64,000 nucleotides of DNA from the NCBI GenBank assembly GCA_903902325.1, contig CAIUUO010000050.1:40936-104935 (forward strand), read 5' to 3'. This document shows, one piece after another, positions 17,952-27,154 of the stretch. The first letter of the stretch is position 1, and every line of letters starts with the position of its first letter. Under the pieces are notes generated by a model. It saw only the letters and a list, made by a program, of their open reading frames with translations, was not told the origin of the DNA and did not search any database. The DNA comes from an uncultured Bacteroidia bacterium. GTDB lineage: Bacteria; Bacteroidota; Bacteroidia; Bacteroidales; Prolixibacteraceae. A program made the position numbers and the translations under genes.

Positions 17952-19532
17952 TTAATAATCAGCATTTTGTTTAATTTTCAACTTGTCATTGGCGTCTATT
18001 TCTTGTTGAGGAATTGGCAGCAACAAACGACCGGTTGTGAAATAATTCTGTGTAGGAGGTACAATCGGGTTGTACAGAGAATACAAGACAGCCCAGTCGG
18101 TGACAAATACGCTTGTTTTCAAAATGGTAATCGCTTTTTCAGGATCGCCATAGGAGGTATTCATGCGCAATAGATCGAACCATCTATGGTCTTCAAAAGC
18201 GAATTCGAGTCGTCTTTCCTTGTACACGGCATCCAAAGCAACTGTTGGTGAGGTAAACGCGACAACCGGTGCAACTCCTGCCCTTACCCTGATTTTATTT
18301 ACATCGTTGTGGGCAATGGCAAAATTGCCGTCCTGTGCCAATATTTCAGCATGCATTAATACGATATCGGCATAACGGAGTACAATCCAGTCATTTTCGG
18401 ATTGATTCGCCTGTGTCATATTGGGATCAATGTATTTGGACGGGTAGTAAATAGTGGTCGTTTTATTTTTGACATAGACTCTAAAGCATGAACTGGTGCG
18501 GGTGTCAAGAGGATTAGAGTTGAAAAGATTCACCAATTCAGGCGTGGGATTGAAGTGCCCTCCAGGTGTTCCGACTTTCAGAAATAAATTGGCCGTACCA
18601 TCGGGAGCAAACAGTGTCCAGAACGGAGATCCTATTCCTGTTGTTCCGCCTAAGTAACGAACTGCAAAAATAATTTCTTTGTTCATTTCATTGGAAACAT
18701 CAAATATACTGGCATAAGGGCTGAGTACGGTGCCAGCTACAGAAATCCCTGTGGTCAGCAGGTTGTACTGATTCGAATTGATGATCTCTTCCAGCAGCCC
18801 TTTTGCCAGGGCTAAATTTGCAGTTCCTCCAAGTGTCATGTATGCTTTCGCCAGGAGACCTTTTGCAGCCCATTTGGTTACTCTGCCCAGATCACTTGCT
18901 GAAGAATAGGAGGATGGCAACTGTGCAGCAGCTTTCGTTAAATCCGGAATAATGATGTCTCTGTAAATTTCGGCAACGGGCACCCGATCATAGGTTTTTG
19001 CCTCATCCAGGCTAACTACTTTGGTTATTTTAAACATATCTCCCCAAAGGCTGACCAGTGTAAAATAGTGGTATCCTCGCATCAACAACAATTCGCCTTC
19101 GTATTGGGCGCGTTGTGATTCAGTTGTTACATAGGGTTGGCCCGGGGCAACTGATGGAAGGATCGAATTGACATTCATGATGTTCTGGAAGTATTTATAC
19201 CATTGGGTGTATAAAAGTGGCTGGCTTGTCGGAGTCCTGAAAAATTTAATATCCGTGAGATCCACACGTGGCTGAGATCCGGTACCTATGCTGTTTACAC
19301 AACCATTATCACTCCTGTTCTCCGTAAACCTCCATTCGTCCATCATGATGTTCGCCATTCCGGCATAACAGCCGATAATTCCTTCGTTAATGGTCATCTG
19401 ACTATTGTAGAAACCATCCTGAATCAACTTCGATTCAGGTTGGTCTGTGATCATATCCTTACAGGCAGAGAATAATATCATCACAGATATTGAGAGGATG
19501 ATTCCAATTTTATTTTTCATTTTCATTTTCAT
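17952..19532 (-). CDS. susD: SusD/RagB-type glycan-binding lipoprotein (locus 1)
   Basis: The protein, about 526 residues, is a SusD family outer-surface lipoprotein. Lipobox ILFSAC lies near residue 24, followed by KDMITDQPESKLIQDGFYNSQMTINEGIIGCYAGM, the N-terminal SusD_N pattern, TPR-like helices in the middle (LLMRGYHYFTLVSLWGDM), and the C-terminal RagB/SusD signature YADIVLMHAEILAQ, YKERRLEFAFEDHRWFDLLR, LLPIPQQEID. The start is ambiguous: an in-frame repeat of ATTTTC gives ATG at 19532, 19526 and 19520, and TTG at 19538 directly abuts the SusC stop. It binds the polysaccharide as the lid of the SusC transporter encoded just upstream. Confidence 0.95.
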   Translation of the reverse strand: MKMKMKNKIGIILSISVMILFSACKDMITDQPESKLIQDGFYNSQMTINEGIIGCYAGMANIMMDEWRFTENRSDNGCVNSIGTGSQPRVDLTDIKFFRTPTSQPLLYTQWYKYFQNIMNVNSILPSVAPGQPYVTTESQRAQYEGELLLMRGYHYFTLVSLWGDMFKITKVVSLDEAKTYDRVPVAEIYRDIIIPDLTKAAAQLPSSYSSASDLGRVTKWAAKGLLAKAYMTLGGTANLALAKGLLEEIINSNQYNLLTTGISVAGTVLSPYASIFDVSNEMNKEIIFAVRYLGGTTGIGSPFWTLFAPDGTANLFLKVGTPGGHFNPTPELVNLFNSNPLDTRTSSCFRVYVKNKTTTIYYPSKYIDPNMTQANQSENDWIVLRYADIVLMHAEILAQDGNFAIAHNDVNKIRVRAGVAPVVAFTSPTVALDAVYKERRLEFAFEDHRWFDLLRMNTSYGDPEKAITILKTSVFVTDWAVLYSLYNPIVPPTQNYFTTGRLLLPIPQQEIDANDKLKIKQNADY

Positions 19533-19538
19533 TTTCAA

Positions 19539-22500
19539 TTAAAAGTTCACATCAATTCCGAGCGTAAATGCCTTTGTAAGCGGATATGTACCGCGCTGAT
19601 AACCGGCGACCAGAGGGAAAGCTTTGGAGTAAGGACCCGTAGTGAACCGTGCCTCAGGATTTACTCCCTTGTAATCTGAACCCATGATATAGAATAGATT
19701 GGTTGCTGTACAATAGGCTCTTATGCTGCTTAATTTTAGACTTTTTGCTATTCTGACAGGAACCTGATAACCCAGCGTGAAATCGCGGAAAGCGATGTAG
19801 GAAGCATCCTGCATGACGTAGTCTGTCAACTCAAGGTCACCACCGGATGTAGTCTTATCAAAAGTTGTCTTTCCGTCTCCAGGGAAGGAAGGGCTTACCC
19901 AGCGGTTGGCAACATAAGCTGCCACGGTGCGCAATGTTTCATTGTAATTCATGTTGCCATCGATGATTTTGCCTCCCTGAACTCCTTGAATCAGGAAACT
20001 GAAATCAAAACCCTTGTAAGAAAATGTATTGGTCATTCCCCAGGTGAAATCCGGGAAAGGTGTTCCCAGAACGACACGGTCGTCAGGATTGATTGCATTG
20101 TCACCATTCGTATTGACGACCTTTAAACCACCAGCAAGGGGAGGAAACTTGGTGTAAACGAATGGTTTTCCACTCGGATCGGTTACTGCCTTTGCTGCAG
20201 CTACTTCATCGAATGTTTTCCAGACTCCGTCGCTTTTATAACCAAAATATTGGATTGCAGGCTGGCCAACTATGGCTCTGTAAACCTCACTTCTTTCTCC
20301 GAAGTTATCCTGATAGGTTTTGTCGCCGTAACTTAACAGGGTGTTTTTATTGGTAGAGAAATTAGCGGTTGTTTTCCAGGTAAATCCGCCTGAATTGATG
20401 TTGGTTGTGCTCAACTCGATTTCAATACCCTTGTTGTTTACCTTGCCGATGTTGTTCCAGAATGTCTGATGCCCTGTTATGTACATTGCAGGCTGCTGAA
20501 GAAGCAACTGAATGGTATTTGCGGTATAATACTCCACTGTCAGGTTGATCCTGCTCTTGAACAAACCCAGATCAATACCGAAATTGCCTTCCTGAGTCTG
20601 TTCCCAGGTAATGTTGGGATTTCCAATGAATGCATCTGATGCAGCCATACCGGGTACCAATGATCCGTTTCCTGAACCTGTCACATAATTGGAGGTATTA
20701 AGACCATTCAGGTAGGAATATTGCGGAATATTGTTGTTGCCTGTTAATCCGTAGCTTGCACGTAATTTTAGGTTGGAAAGCCAGTCATATTTTTTGAGGA
20801 ATTTTTCCTCGGAAGCGCGCCAGCCCAATGAGGCCGCCGGGAAGGTGCCCCATTTGTTGCCTTCCGCGAATTTTGAACTACCGTCAGCGCGTAAACTCGC
20901 TGAAAGAAGATATTTTCCTTTGAAAGCATAGGTTAAACGACCAATGTAGGACATCAGGGCTTCTGAGTAATAGAAGGATGTAGTTCCACTGGCAGCAGGG
21001 CTATCCAGAATCAATGCCGAAGCCAGGTTGAACGACAACATATCATCATTGGGGAAATTGGTTCCTACCATTTGATTGAATTTATTGTTAGTCTTCTGGT
21101 AGGTAAAACCCAATACTCCGGCGAATTCGTGATCGCCAATCTTTTTGTTGTAGTTCAGCATGTTTTCAGTCAACATCTCTGTATGGAAAGTCAGTTGTCT
21201 CGTAAGCGTGTTCGGATTTCCAGATTTTTGTGCAGAAGTTTTTTGCTCCATGTTGTATTCCTTGTAATCGGCGAAGGCGCCACCTGTGGTCTTGAACTGC
21301 AGTCCGGGCAAAATATTGATCGTAACATATGCGTTGCTCTGCAACTTGTAATCGTCAGTCTGAATGTGGGTCCGCTCATTAATTGAAGTGGGATTCTGGG
21401 CTGAGGAGCCAGAGAGGCTGGCACTTGGAATATCCCATGTAGTTCCGTCCAATCCAATGCCTGAAATGTTAACGGCGCTGAAATCACCCGCCATGGCATA
21501 ATCACCTTCAATTTTTCCGGTCAGAGCCGCAGTGGCAGCATTGTGCCGTACAGGTAACCAGGAGGAACTGCGTGAAACTTCGGAGATACCAACAGCAGGA
21601 ACTGTTTGCTTGCTATAGGTAGGGGACAGGTTAAACCCGACAGTCACCATTTTGGACAAATTGATATCTACTTTTGCAAGGAAATTGAACTTGTCAAAAT
21701 TGTTGAATTTGGCAATTCCCTGATCCTTGTAATAGTTTCCTGAAATAAAGTATTTGATGTCCTTGTTTCCGCCCGTAGCGCTGAGCTGGTAATTCTGGAC
21801 TGAACCCTGGTCCCTCATAACCTCCTTGACCCAATCGGTAGGCTGATCAATGTAATAGTGTGTCAACAGCCACGCTGCCTTGTCAGCATCAGTTGACAAG
21901 TTGAACTTCATGGTAGCCGTTGTGCCGTCCACTTTTGGATCCTGCATACGCATGGCTGCTTCATCGTACTGAAGCTGAACATACTGGTCATTGTTCAGAA
22001 TCGTAGGAAGTTTCAATGCTGTTTTTGGACCGGCATACATCTTAAAGTTGTATTTTGGTTTGTTGCTGTTGCCGCTTTTGGTCGTTACCAGGATTACGCC
22101 ACCGGAGGCACGTGAACCGTACATGGCCGCTGATGCGGCATCTTTGAGGACTTCGATGGATTCGACGTTTCCCATACTAACTGAAGACAAACCATCAGGG
22201 ATCGGGAATCCGTCAACCACAACCAATGGTTGGACTGCGGCACTGATGGAACCAAAACCACGTACCCGGATTTCGGCGGATTGTCCTGCCATTGGATCAG
22301 TTTGCTGAACCGTTACACCAGCCATTTTTCCCTGCAGTGCCTGACTGACGTCTGAAATGGGAATCTCATCCAGACCTTCGGTCTTTAATGAGGCAACAGA
22401 TCCTGTGAGATGCGATTTTTTTTGAGTGCCATAACCAACGACAACTACCTCGTCAATACCTACATTGCTTTCCTTCATTGAGATATCGAAATTGGTTTTT

Positions 22501-22781
22501 CCGGCAACTGGCACTTCCTGAGTTTCCATTCCAAGGAATGAAAATACCAGTGATTTTGTACTGGCAGGAATTCTAAGCGTAAAATTGCCTTCCAAATCAG
22601 TCGTTACTCCGTTTGTGGTGCCTTTAGCGATCACAGATACTCCGGGTAAAGGTGACTTATCGGCGACTGCAACAACTTTCCCGCGTATTGATTTATCCTG
22701 GGCTTTTACATTGAATGCAAGCAGAACGATAACCAATACTAGGAATGGCATGAACTGCCTCTTAAAATGAGGGTACTTCAT
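19539..22781 (-). CDS. susC: SusC/RagA-type TonB-dependent glycan importer (locus 1)
   Basis: The 1080-residue protein has a signal peptide ending at VKAQ (residue 28). A carboxypeptidase-regulatory-like domain follows (IRGKVVAVADKSPLPGVSV, about 33-110), then the SusC linker DEVVVVGYGTQKKSHLTGSV (near 115), a plug domain with GKMAGVTVQQTDPMAG and IRVRGFGSIS, and the SusC signature VLKDAASAAMYGSRASGGVILVTTK. The barrel ends in FTLGIDVNF with a terminal Phe. It imports oligosaccharides across the outer membrane with its SusD partner. It is the first gene of locus 1 and lies 227 bases from the divergent HTCS gene, whose product probably controls it. Confidence 0.96.
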   Translation of the reverse strand: MKYPHFKRQFMPFLVLVIVLLAFNVKAQDKSIRGKVVAVADKSPLPGVSVIAKGTTNGVTTDLEGNFTLRIPASTKSLVFSFLGMETQEVPVAGKTNFDISMKESNVGIDEVVVVGYGTQKKSHLTGSVASLKTEGLDEIPISDVSQALQGKMAGVTVQQTDPMAGQSAEIRVRGFGSISAAVQPLVVVDGFPIPDGLSSVSMGNVESIEVLKDAASAAMYGSRASGGVILVTTKSGNSNKPKYNFKMYAGPKTALKLPTILNNDQYVQLQYDEAAMRMQDPKVDGTTATMKFNLSTDADKAAWLLTHYYIDQPTDWVKEVMRDQGSVQNYQLSATGGNKDIKYFISGNYYKDQGIAKFNNFDKFNFLAKVDINLSKMVTVGFNLSPTYSKQTVPAVGISEVSRSSSWLPVRHNAATAALTGKIEGDYAMAGDFSAVNISGIGLDGTTWDIPSASLSGSSAQNPTSINERTHIQTDDYKLQSNAYVTINILPGLQFKTTGGAFADYKEYNMEQKTSAQKSGNPNTLTRQLTFHTEMLTENMLNYNKKIGDHEFAGVLGFTYQKTNNKFNQMVGTNFPNDDMLSFNLASALILDSPAASGTTSFYYSEALMSYIGRLTYAFKGKYLLSASLRADGSSKFAEGNKWGTFPAASLGWRASEEKFLKKYDWLSNLKLRASYGLTGNNNIPQYSYLNGLNTSNYVTGSGNGSLVPGMAASDAFIGNPNITWEQTQEGNFGIDLGLFKSRINLTVEYYTANTIQLLLQQPAMYITGHQTFWNNIGKVNNKGIEIELSTTNINSGGFTWKTTANFSTNKNTLLSYGDKTYQDNFGERSEVYRAIVGQPAIQYFGYKSDGVWKTFDEVAAAKAVTDPSGKPFVYTKFPPLAGGLKVVNTNGDNAINPDDRVVLGTPFPDFTWGMTNTFSYKGFDFSFLIQGVQGGKIIDGNMNYNETLRTVAAYVANRWVSPSFPGDGKTTFDKTTSGGDLELTDYVMQDASYIAFRDFTLGYQVPVRIAKSLKLSSIRAYCTATNLFYIMGSDYKGVNPEARFTTGPYSKAFPLVAGYQRGTYPLTKAFTLGIDVNF

Positions 22782-23008
22782 AAGTTGTATTTAATTAGTT
22801 TAGGAACGAAAATTACTCCACAGTGAACTGATTTTCTATCAATTTTGGTTCAATATTTTGAACCATCGTTTCAAATTTGAACAAACCGTTCACCAATGAT
22901 GAAAAAATGACAGTTGTATTTGAAAGGAGATATAAAATAATTTCCTTGAACTTGTTTTTCTGTGTCAGACTGCAATTTTTAGTATTTTTGATCAACTATT
23001 AAATCTCG
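22782..23008. promoter_or_regulatory. Divergent control region between SusC1 and HTCS 1
   Basis: This 227-base AT-rich region separates divergent genes. It holds two adjacent palindromes with 20 bases between centres: GGTTCAA-tatt-TTGAACC at 22847-22864, and the perfect TTCAAATTTGAA at 22870-22881. Both share TTCAA/TTGAA half sites, about two helical turns apart, fitting a dimeric regulator on one DNA face. A plus-strand TAnnTTTG box (TATTTTTG, 22983-22990) lies 18 bases before the HTCS start but has no well-spaced TTG. One TGTGTCAG (22961-22968) matches the repeats seen upstream of HTCS 2. The SusC1 promoter was not pinned down. Confidence 0.5.
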
Positions 23009-26000
23009 ATGATATTTCTACGTTTTTTTATCCGTGGCCAGTTTTTAATTCTTCTTATGTTGCTGTCATTTGAATCAGTAGCAGAGTTGCAGAACCTTCC
23101 TTTCAGACGAATCTCTCCTGAAGGCGGATTTACCCTGTCACCTGTGATTGAAATAGCCCAGGATAAGCAGGGATTTATATGGTTTATTACACGGGAAAAA
23201 CTATACCAGTATAATTCACGGGATTTTGTAAGTTTCGAACCCAGATACCAGCCTGGGGTTTCACATACCAATAACTATATAACAAGTTTGCTTATCGACC
23301 GGTCGAATGCCATTTGGGTTGGTACGAATGCCGGTATATCAAGGTTCAACAACCGTACATGGCAAATGGATGTTGTAAAGATTACAGATATGGAGTCTCC
23401 TGAGAAAGTTCTTTTTCCAACGGACATTAAAGAGAGCAAGAATGGGGAGAAATGGATGGTTGAGAGCAATAATCTGGCCAGGTTTGATTCAATAAAAATG
23501 GAGATGAACTATGTCAGAGCAGGAAACGGACGGTTGAGTGTAAATGCCTTTTGTTTTGATGATCAGGATCATATCTATACTGTCAATAGTTCGGGGGAAT
23601 TGTATTTCGTCAATACGGGCACTTTTCGGGCAACTAAATTGAACGTTGATTTATCTCCGATTAAAATATTTGGCATCTACCTGATCAATAAAATTTTATG
23701 GATATCAACGGATGGTTATGGATTGCAAAGGTACACCACTGATGGGAAACTGATTGATAGCTATTTCAACAATAGTAAAAATACGGATCTTTATTCGAAC
23801 AGGATCAGGGATATCTTGCAGACTAGCGACGGGAAAATTTGGATTGCGACCTACAAAGGTTTAATTGAATGGAAGGAGGGAAATTTCAACCAATATCTTA
23901 CAGATTATGACAACCAATTCTCATTGCCTGACAATTCAGTTACTTCATTGATGGAAGACCGACAGAAGGGTCTTTGGATAGGCACCTGGCGCGGCGGAGT
24001 TGGTTATTTGAATTCTTTCGCCAATACTTTTGTTACCTATCAGCATTCGCATGATGAAAATTCTGTAAGTGGAAATCTCATCAACGTTATCTCAGAAGAT
24101 GCTGCAGGAGCAATCTGGATTGGGACAGACGGACATGGATTGGATGTGTTCAATGAACAAAGGCAAATTTTCAGACACATTGAGCTGAAAGGGAAAAAAA
24201 ACTCTTTGGTGGCCAACATTAAATGCATTTGTCATGACAAAAAGGGAAATATTTGGCTCGGAACATACAACGAAGGGATTTTTCTACAGAAACATGGAGA
24301 AACAAAATTTAATTACTTGATTCTTGGTGGTAAGAATGTTTATGACATGGTGGATGATGGCCGTGGAATGTGGATAGCCACTTTTGGGAGTGGACTCTAT
24401 TACTATCAATACGATGATCAGTCGCTCAAACAATTTGTCAATCAAGGGAACGATGATAAATCGTTGGTGTCTAATAGCTTAAAAAAATTGTATTTTGATT
24501 CGTCCGAAAATTTGTGGATTATTTCAAACTTAGGTGTAACCATCAAGGCCAAAGGTTCCAATGTATTTGAGAGGTTGGCTTTGGAAAATGGAATTGGGAA
24601 AAGTCCAACCCAGGTTTACACCATTTCAGGCAGTAAAAATGGTTTGATATGGCTCGGAACGGATCACGGCCTTTTTTCCATAGATCATTCACGTAAAATT
24701 AGTCAGTTTCCCCTTTACTTCAATGGAAAGCAAGTATCTGTGTACGGGATTGTGGATGACGGTACTCCTTACATGTGGATCAGTTCCAATTCTGGAATCT
24801 TCTCTTTCAATCCGGTAACCGGGGAAAGGCTCAACTACAATGAATCAGATGGTCTTCATGGTAATCTTTTCAATGCAGGTGCCTTCTGTCAAACATCCTC
24901 CGGGAAAATCTATTTTGGAGGTACAACTGGGTTAGTTACTTTCAATCCTTCAACCATGCAGGTTAATCCCTATAAGCCCAAAGTCTTTTTTTTCCGCATG
25001 TTCATCAATCACAAGGAGATACTTCCCGGGCAGGAAAATTCTCCATTGGAGAAACCGTTGTATGAGACCAGTAAACTTCATTTAAACTCAGGTCAGAATT
25101 CATTCAGCATTGAATTCATAGCTCAAAACTACCTGAATCCACAGAAGAATCAATTCAGGTACAGGCTGAAGAATTTCGATCCCAATTGGGTGGATGCCGG
25201 CTCTGCCTCCAAGGCAACCTATACCAATATTTCACCGGGCGAATATGTCTTTGAGGTAGTCGCCTGCAACAACGACATGGTTTGGAATCTGGAACCGGCT
25301 ACCCTGACCATTGTCATTGACCGACCCATGTTCCTAAGCCGTGTGGCGATGGTCATCTACCTTTTGTTGCTTTTAGCAATGGGTATTGTGGTACGGCGTA
25401 TCATTCTTTATCGCACAAGGCTTGAACATCAGATTGAAATAGAGCGGTTGCAAAGAATAGAGGAGGAAAAATCCCATCAGAACAAGCTGAATTTCTTTAC
25501 CAATATCTCACATGAATTGCGAACTCCACTCACACTGATTACAGGTCCTGTAGAGACTTTGATCAATTCTCAGGGACTCGACCAGGGGCAATTCAATCAA
25601 TTGTCGTTGATCAGGCGCAACGCAGGCCGGTTGCTTAAACTGATCAACCAGTTGCTGGAATTCAGACAGATTGAGGAGAATAAGGCTGAATTGAATGTAT
25701 TGAATACCGATCTCGTCACCTTCGTTCATGAAATATTCAACTACTTCGTTGATGTTGCCAATCAGAAGGATATCAATTATGTATTTGTGAGTCTCGAAGA
25801 TCATATCAACCTCTCTTTCGATGCCGAGAAAATCGATAAGGCAATATTCAACCTGCTTTCAAATGCCTTTAAATTTACCCCGGATAGGGGAACAATCCAG
25901 GTTGAAATTTCAAAGGGACAAAAAAGCGATTTGGCTAAACCCAATCCCAATTCAGTCGTAATTGGGGAGATCAAAACAAAATATTATATTCAGATTTCGG

Positions 26001-27112
26001 TGAGCGACAATGGACCCGGGATCGAGCAGGATGCAATTGAAAAAGTATTTGACCGTTTCTTCAGGGTGGAAAATCTTAACAATCCCCACAGTGGCACAGG
26101 AATTGGACTTCATCTGACAAAGCACCTCATTTTGTTGCATCGGGGTGAGATTGAACTTGAATCTGTAGTAGGAGCAGGTTCCGTTTTTCGTATCCGGCTT
26201 CCATATAAAGAGGAAATAGTCAGCGAACAGGAATCTGAAATCAACAGGGATAACGTTCACACATTACATCACCAACAGGATGAAAGCTTTCTGGGAGACA
26301 ATGAGCAAGTTTCCTTCTCAGAAAACTGGGACATTCAGGATAAAGCCAGGCGAAAATCTGAAAAGCTTGTTCTGGTGGTGGAAGATCACCACGATCTGAG
26401 TAACTTCATCTGTCAGATTCTGATGGAAGAATACCGTGTCATTACAGCACAAACAGGCATTGAAGGCATTGAAAGAGCCCTGGTATACCTGCCTGACCTG
26501 ATTATCTCGGATGTCATGATGCCGGGGAAAAGTGGATTCGATCTGGTGAATGAACTAAAAAACAACTTGAAAACCAGTCATATCCCCATCATATTACTGA
26601 CGGCACTTACCTCTGCTGAAAACAAAATCAAAGGATTTTCATCCGGTGCTGATGAATACATAGAGAAACCATTTAACAGTGAGGTACTCAAAGCCAGAAT
26701 CAAAAATATATTTGTTGGCCGCAAAGCCATGCAGGAGTATTATTCCAAAAAGATTGCCCTTGGCTTCGAAACGGACATTGAGGATTCTCCGGATCAAAAA
26801 ATGATGGCCAAGGCAATCAGGTTTGTGGAGAAAAATCTGACAGACGAAAAAATGGATATTGAAATGCTTGCCCACCATCTTAACCTGAGTCAGAGCACAC
26901 TCTATCGCAAATTGAAAGCGCTGACAGGTAAATCGGCAACAGATTTTATCCGCACCATCAGGCTGGAATATGCTGCAAGATTGCTCAGGGAGGGTGGCAA
27001 CAACATTGATGAGGTCAGCGCTATGGCCGGATTTAACTCCCATTCCTATTTTACACGAACTTTCAAGGAGTATTTTGGCAAGACACCGACTGAATACATT
27101 ACTTCAAACTAA
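23009..27112 (+). CDS. Hybrid two-component system regulator, HTCS 1
   Basis: The 1367-residue protein is a complete HTCS. Signal/anchor segment at about 4-22. Two seven-bladed propellers of Reg_prop repeats form the periplasmic sensor (about 30-690; motifs such as DKQGFIWFITREKLYQYN, KIWIATYKGLIEW). Then come a Y_Y_Y domain (about 690-770), a transmembrane helix (about 779-799), HisKA with His835 in NISHELRTPLTLI, HATPase with N-box NLLSNAFKFTP and SDNGPGIE, a receiver domain with phospho-Asp1168 in IISDVMMPGKSG, and a C-terminal AraC HTH (about 1285-1365). It is expected to bind an oligosaccharide in the periplasm and activate the divergent SusC1 operon. It ends 42 bases from the convergent six-hairpin gene. 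Confidence 0.95.
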   Translation: MIFLRFFIRGQFLILLMLLSFESVAELQNLPFRRISPEGGFTLSPVIEIAQDKQGFIWFITREKLYQYNSRDFVSFEPRYQPGVSHTNNYITSLLIDRSNAIWVGTNAGISRFNNRTWQMDVVKITDMESPEKVLFPTDIKESKNGEKWMVESNNLARFDSIKMEMNYVRAGNGRLSVNAFCFDDQDHIYTVNSSGELYFVNTGTFRATKLNVDLSPIKIFGIYLINKILWISTDGYGLQRYTTDGKLIDSYFNNSKNTDLYSNRIRDILQTSDGKIWIATYKGLIEWKEGNFNQYLTDYDNQFSLPDNSVTSLMEDRQKGLWIGTWRGGVGYLNSFANTFVTYQHSHDENSVSGNLINVISEDAAGAIWIGTDGHGLDVFNEQRQIFRHIELKGKKNSLVANIKCICHDKKGNIWLGTYNEGIFLQKHGETKFNYLILGGKNVYDMVDDGRGMWIATFGSGLYYYQYDDQSLKQFVNQGNDDKSLVSNSLKKLYFDSSENLWIISNLGVTIKAKGSNVFERLALENGIGKSPTQVYTISGSKNGLIWLGTDHGLFSIDHSRKISQFPLYFNGKQVSVYGIVDDGTPYMWISSNSGIFSFNPVTGERLNYNESDGLHGNLFNAGAFCQTSSGKIYFGGTTGLVTFNPSTMQVNPYKPKVFFFRMFINHKEILPGQENSPLEKPLYETSKLHLNSGQNSFSIEFIAQNYLNPQKNQFRYRLKNFDPNWVDAGSASKATYTNISPGEYVFEVVACNNDMVWNLEPATLTIVIDRPMFLSRVAMVIYLLLLLAMGIVVRRIILYRTRLEHQIEIERLQRIEEEKSHQNKLNFFTNISHELRTPLTLITGPVETLINSQGLDQGQFNQLSLIRRNAGRLLKLINQLLEFRQIEENKAELNVLNTDLVTFVHEIFNYFVDVANQKDINYVFVSLEDHINLSFDAEKIDKAIFNLLSNAFKFTPDRGTIQVEISKGQKSDLAKPNPNSVVIGEIKTKYYIQISVSDNGPGIEQDAIEKVFDRFFRVENLNNPHSGTGIGLHLTKHLILLHRGEIELESVVGAGSVFRIRLPYKEEIVSEQESEINRDNVHTLHHQQDESFLGDNEQVSFSENWDIQDKARRKSEKLVLVVEDHHDLSNFICQILMEEYRVITAQTGIEGIERALVYLPDLIISDVMMPGKSGFDLVNELKNNLKTSHIPIILLTALTSAENKIKGFSSGADEYIEKPFNSEVLKARIKNIFVGRKAMQEYYSKKIALGFETDIEDSPDQKMMAKAIRFVEKNLTDEKMDIEMLAHHLNLSQSTLYRKLKALTGKSATDFIRTIRLEYAARLLREGGNNIDEVSAMAGFNSHSYFTRTFKEYFGKTPTEYITSN

Positions 27113-27154
27113 GAATTTTGTTTGGAGATCCGATACATGATAAGAGCAAAGTGG

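Noticed and set aside
22813..22995. Small minus-strand open frame in the SusC1-HTCS 1 gap
   Set aside because: It covers the promoter region, has a Lys/Asn-rich composition typical of AT-rich non-coding DNA, and shows no domain or ribosome-binding context.
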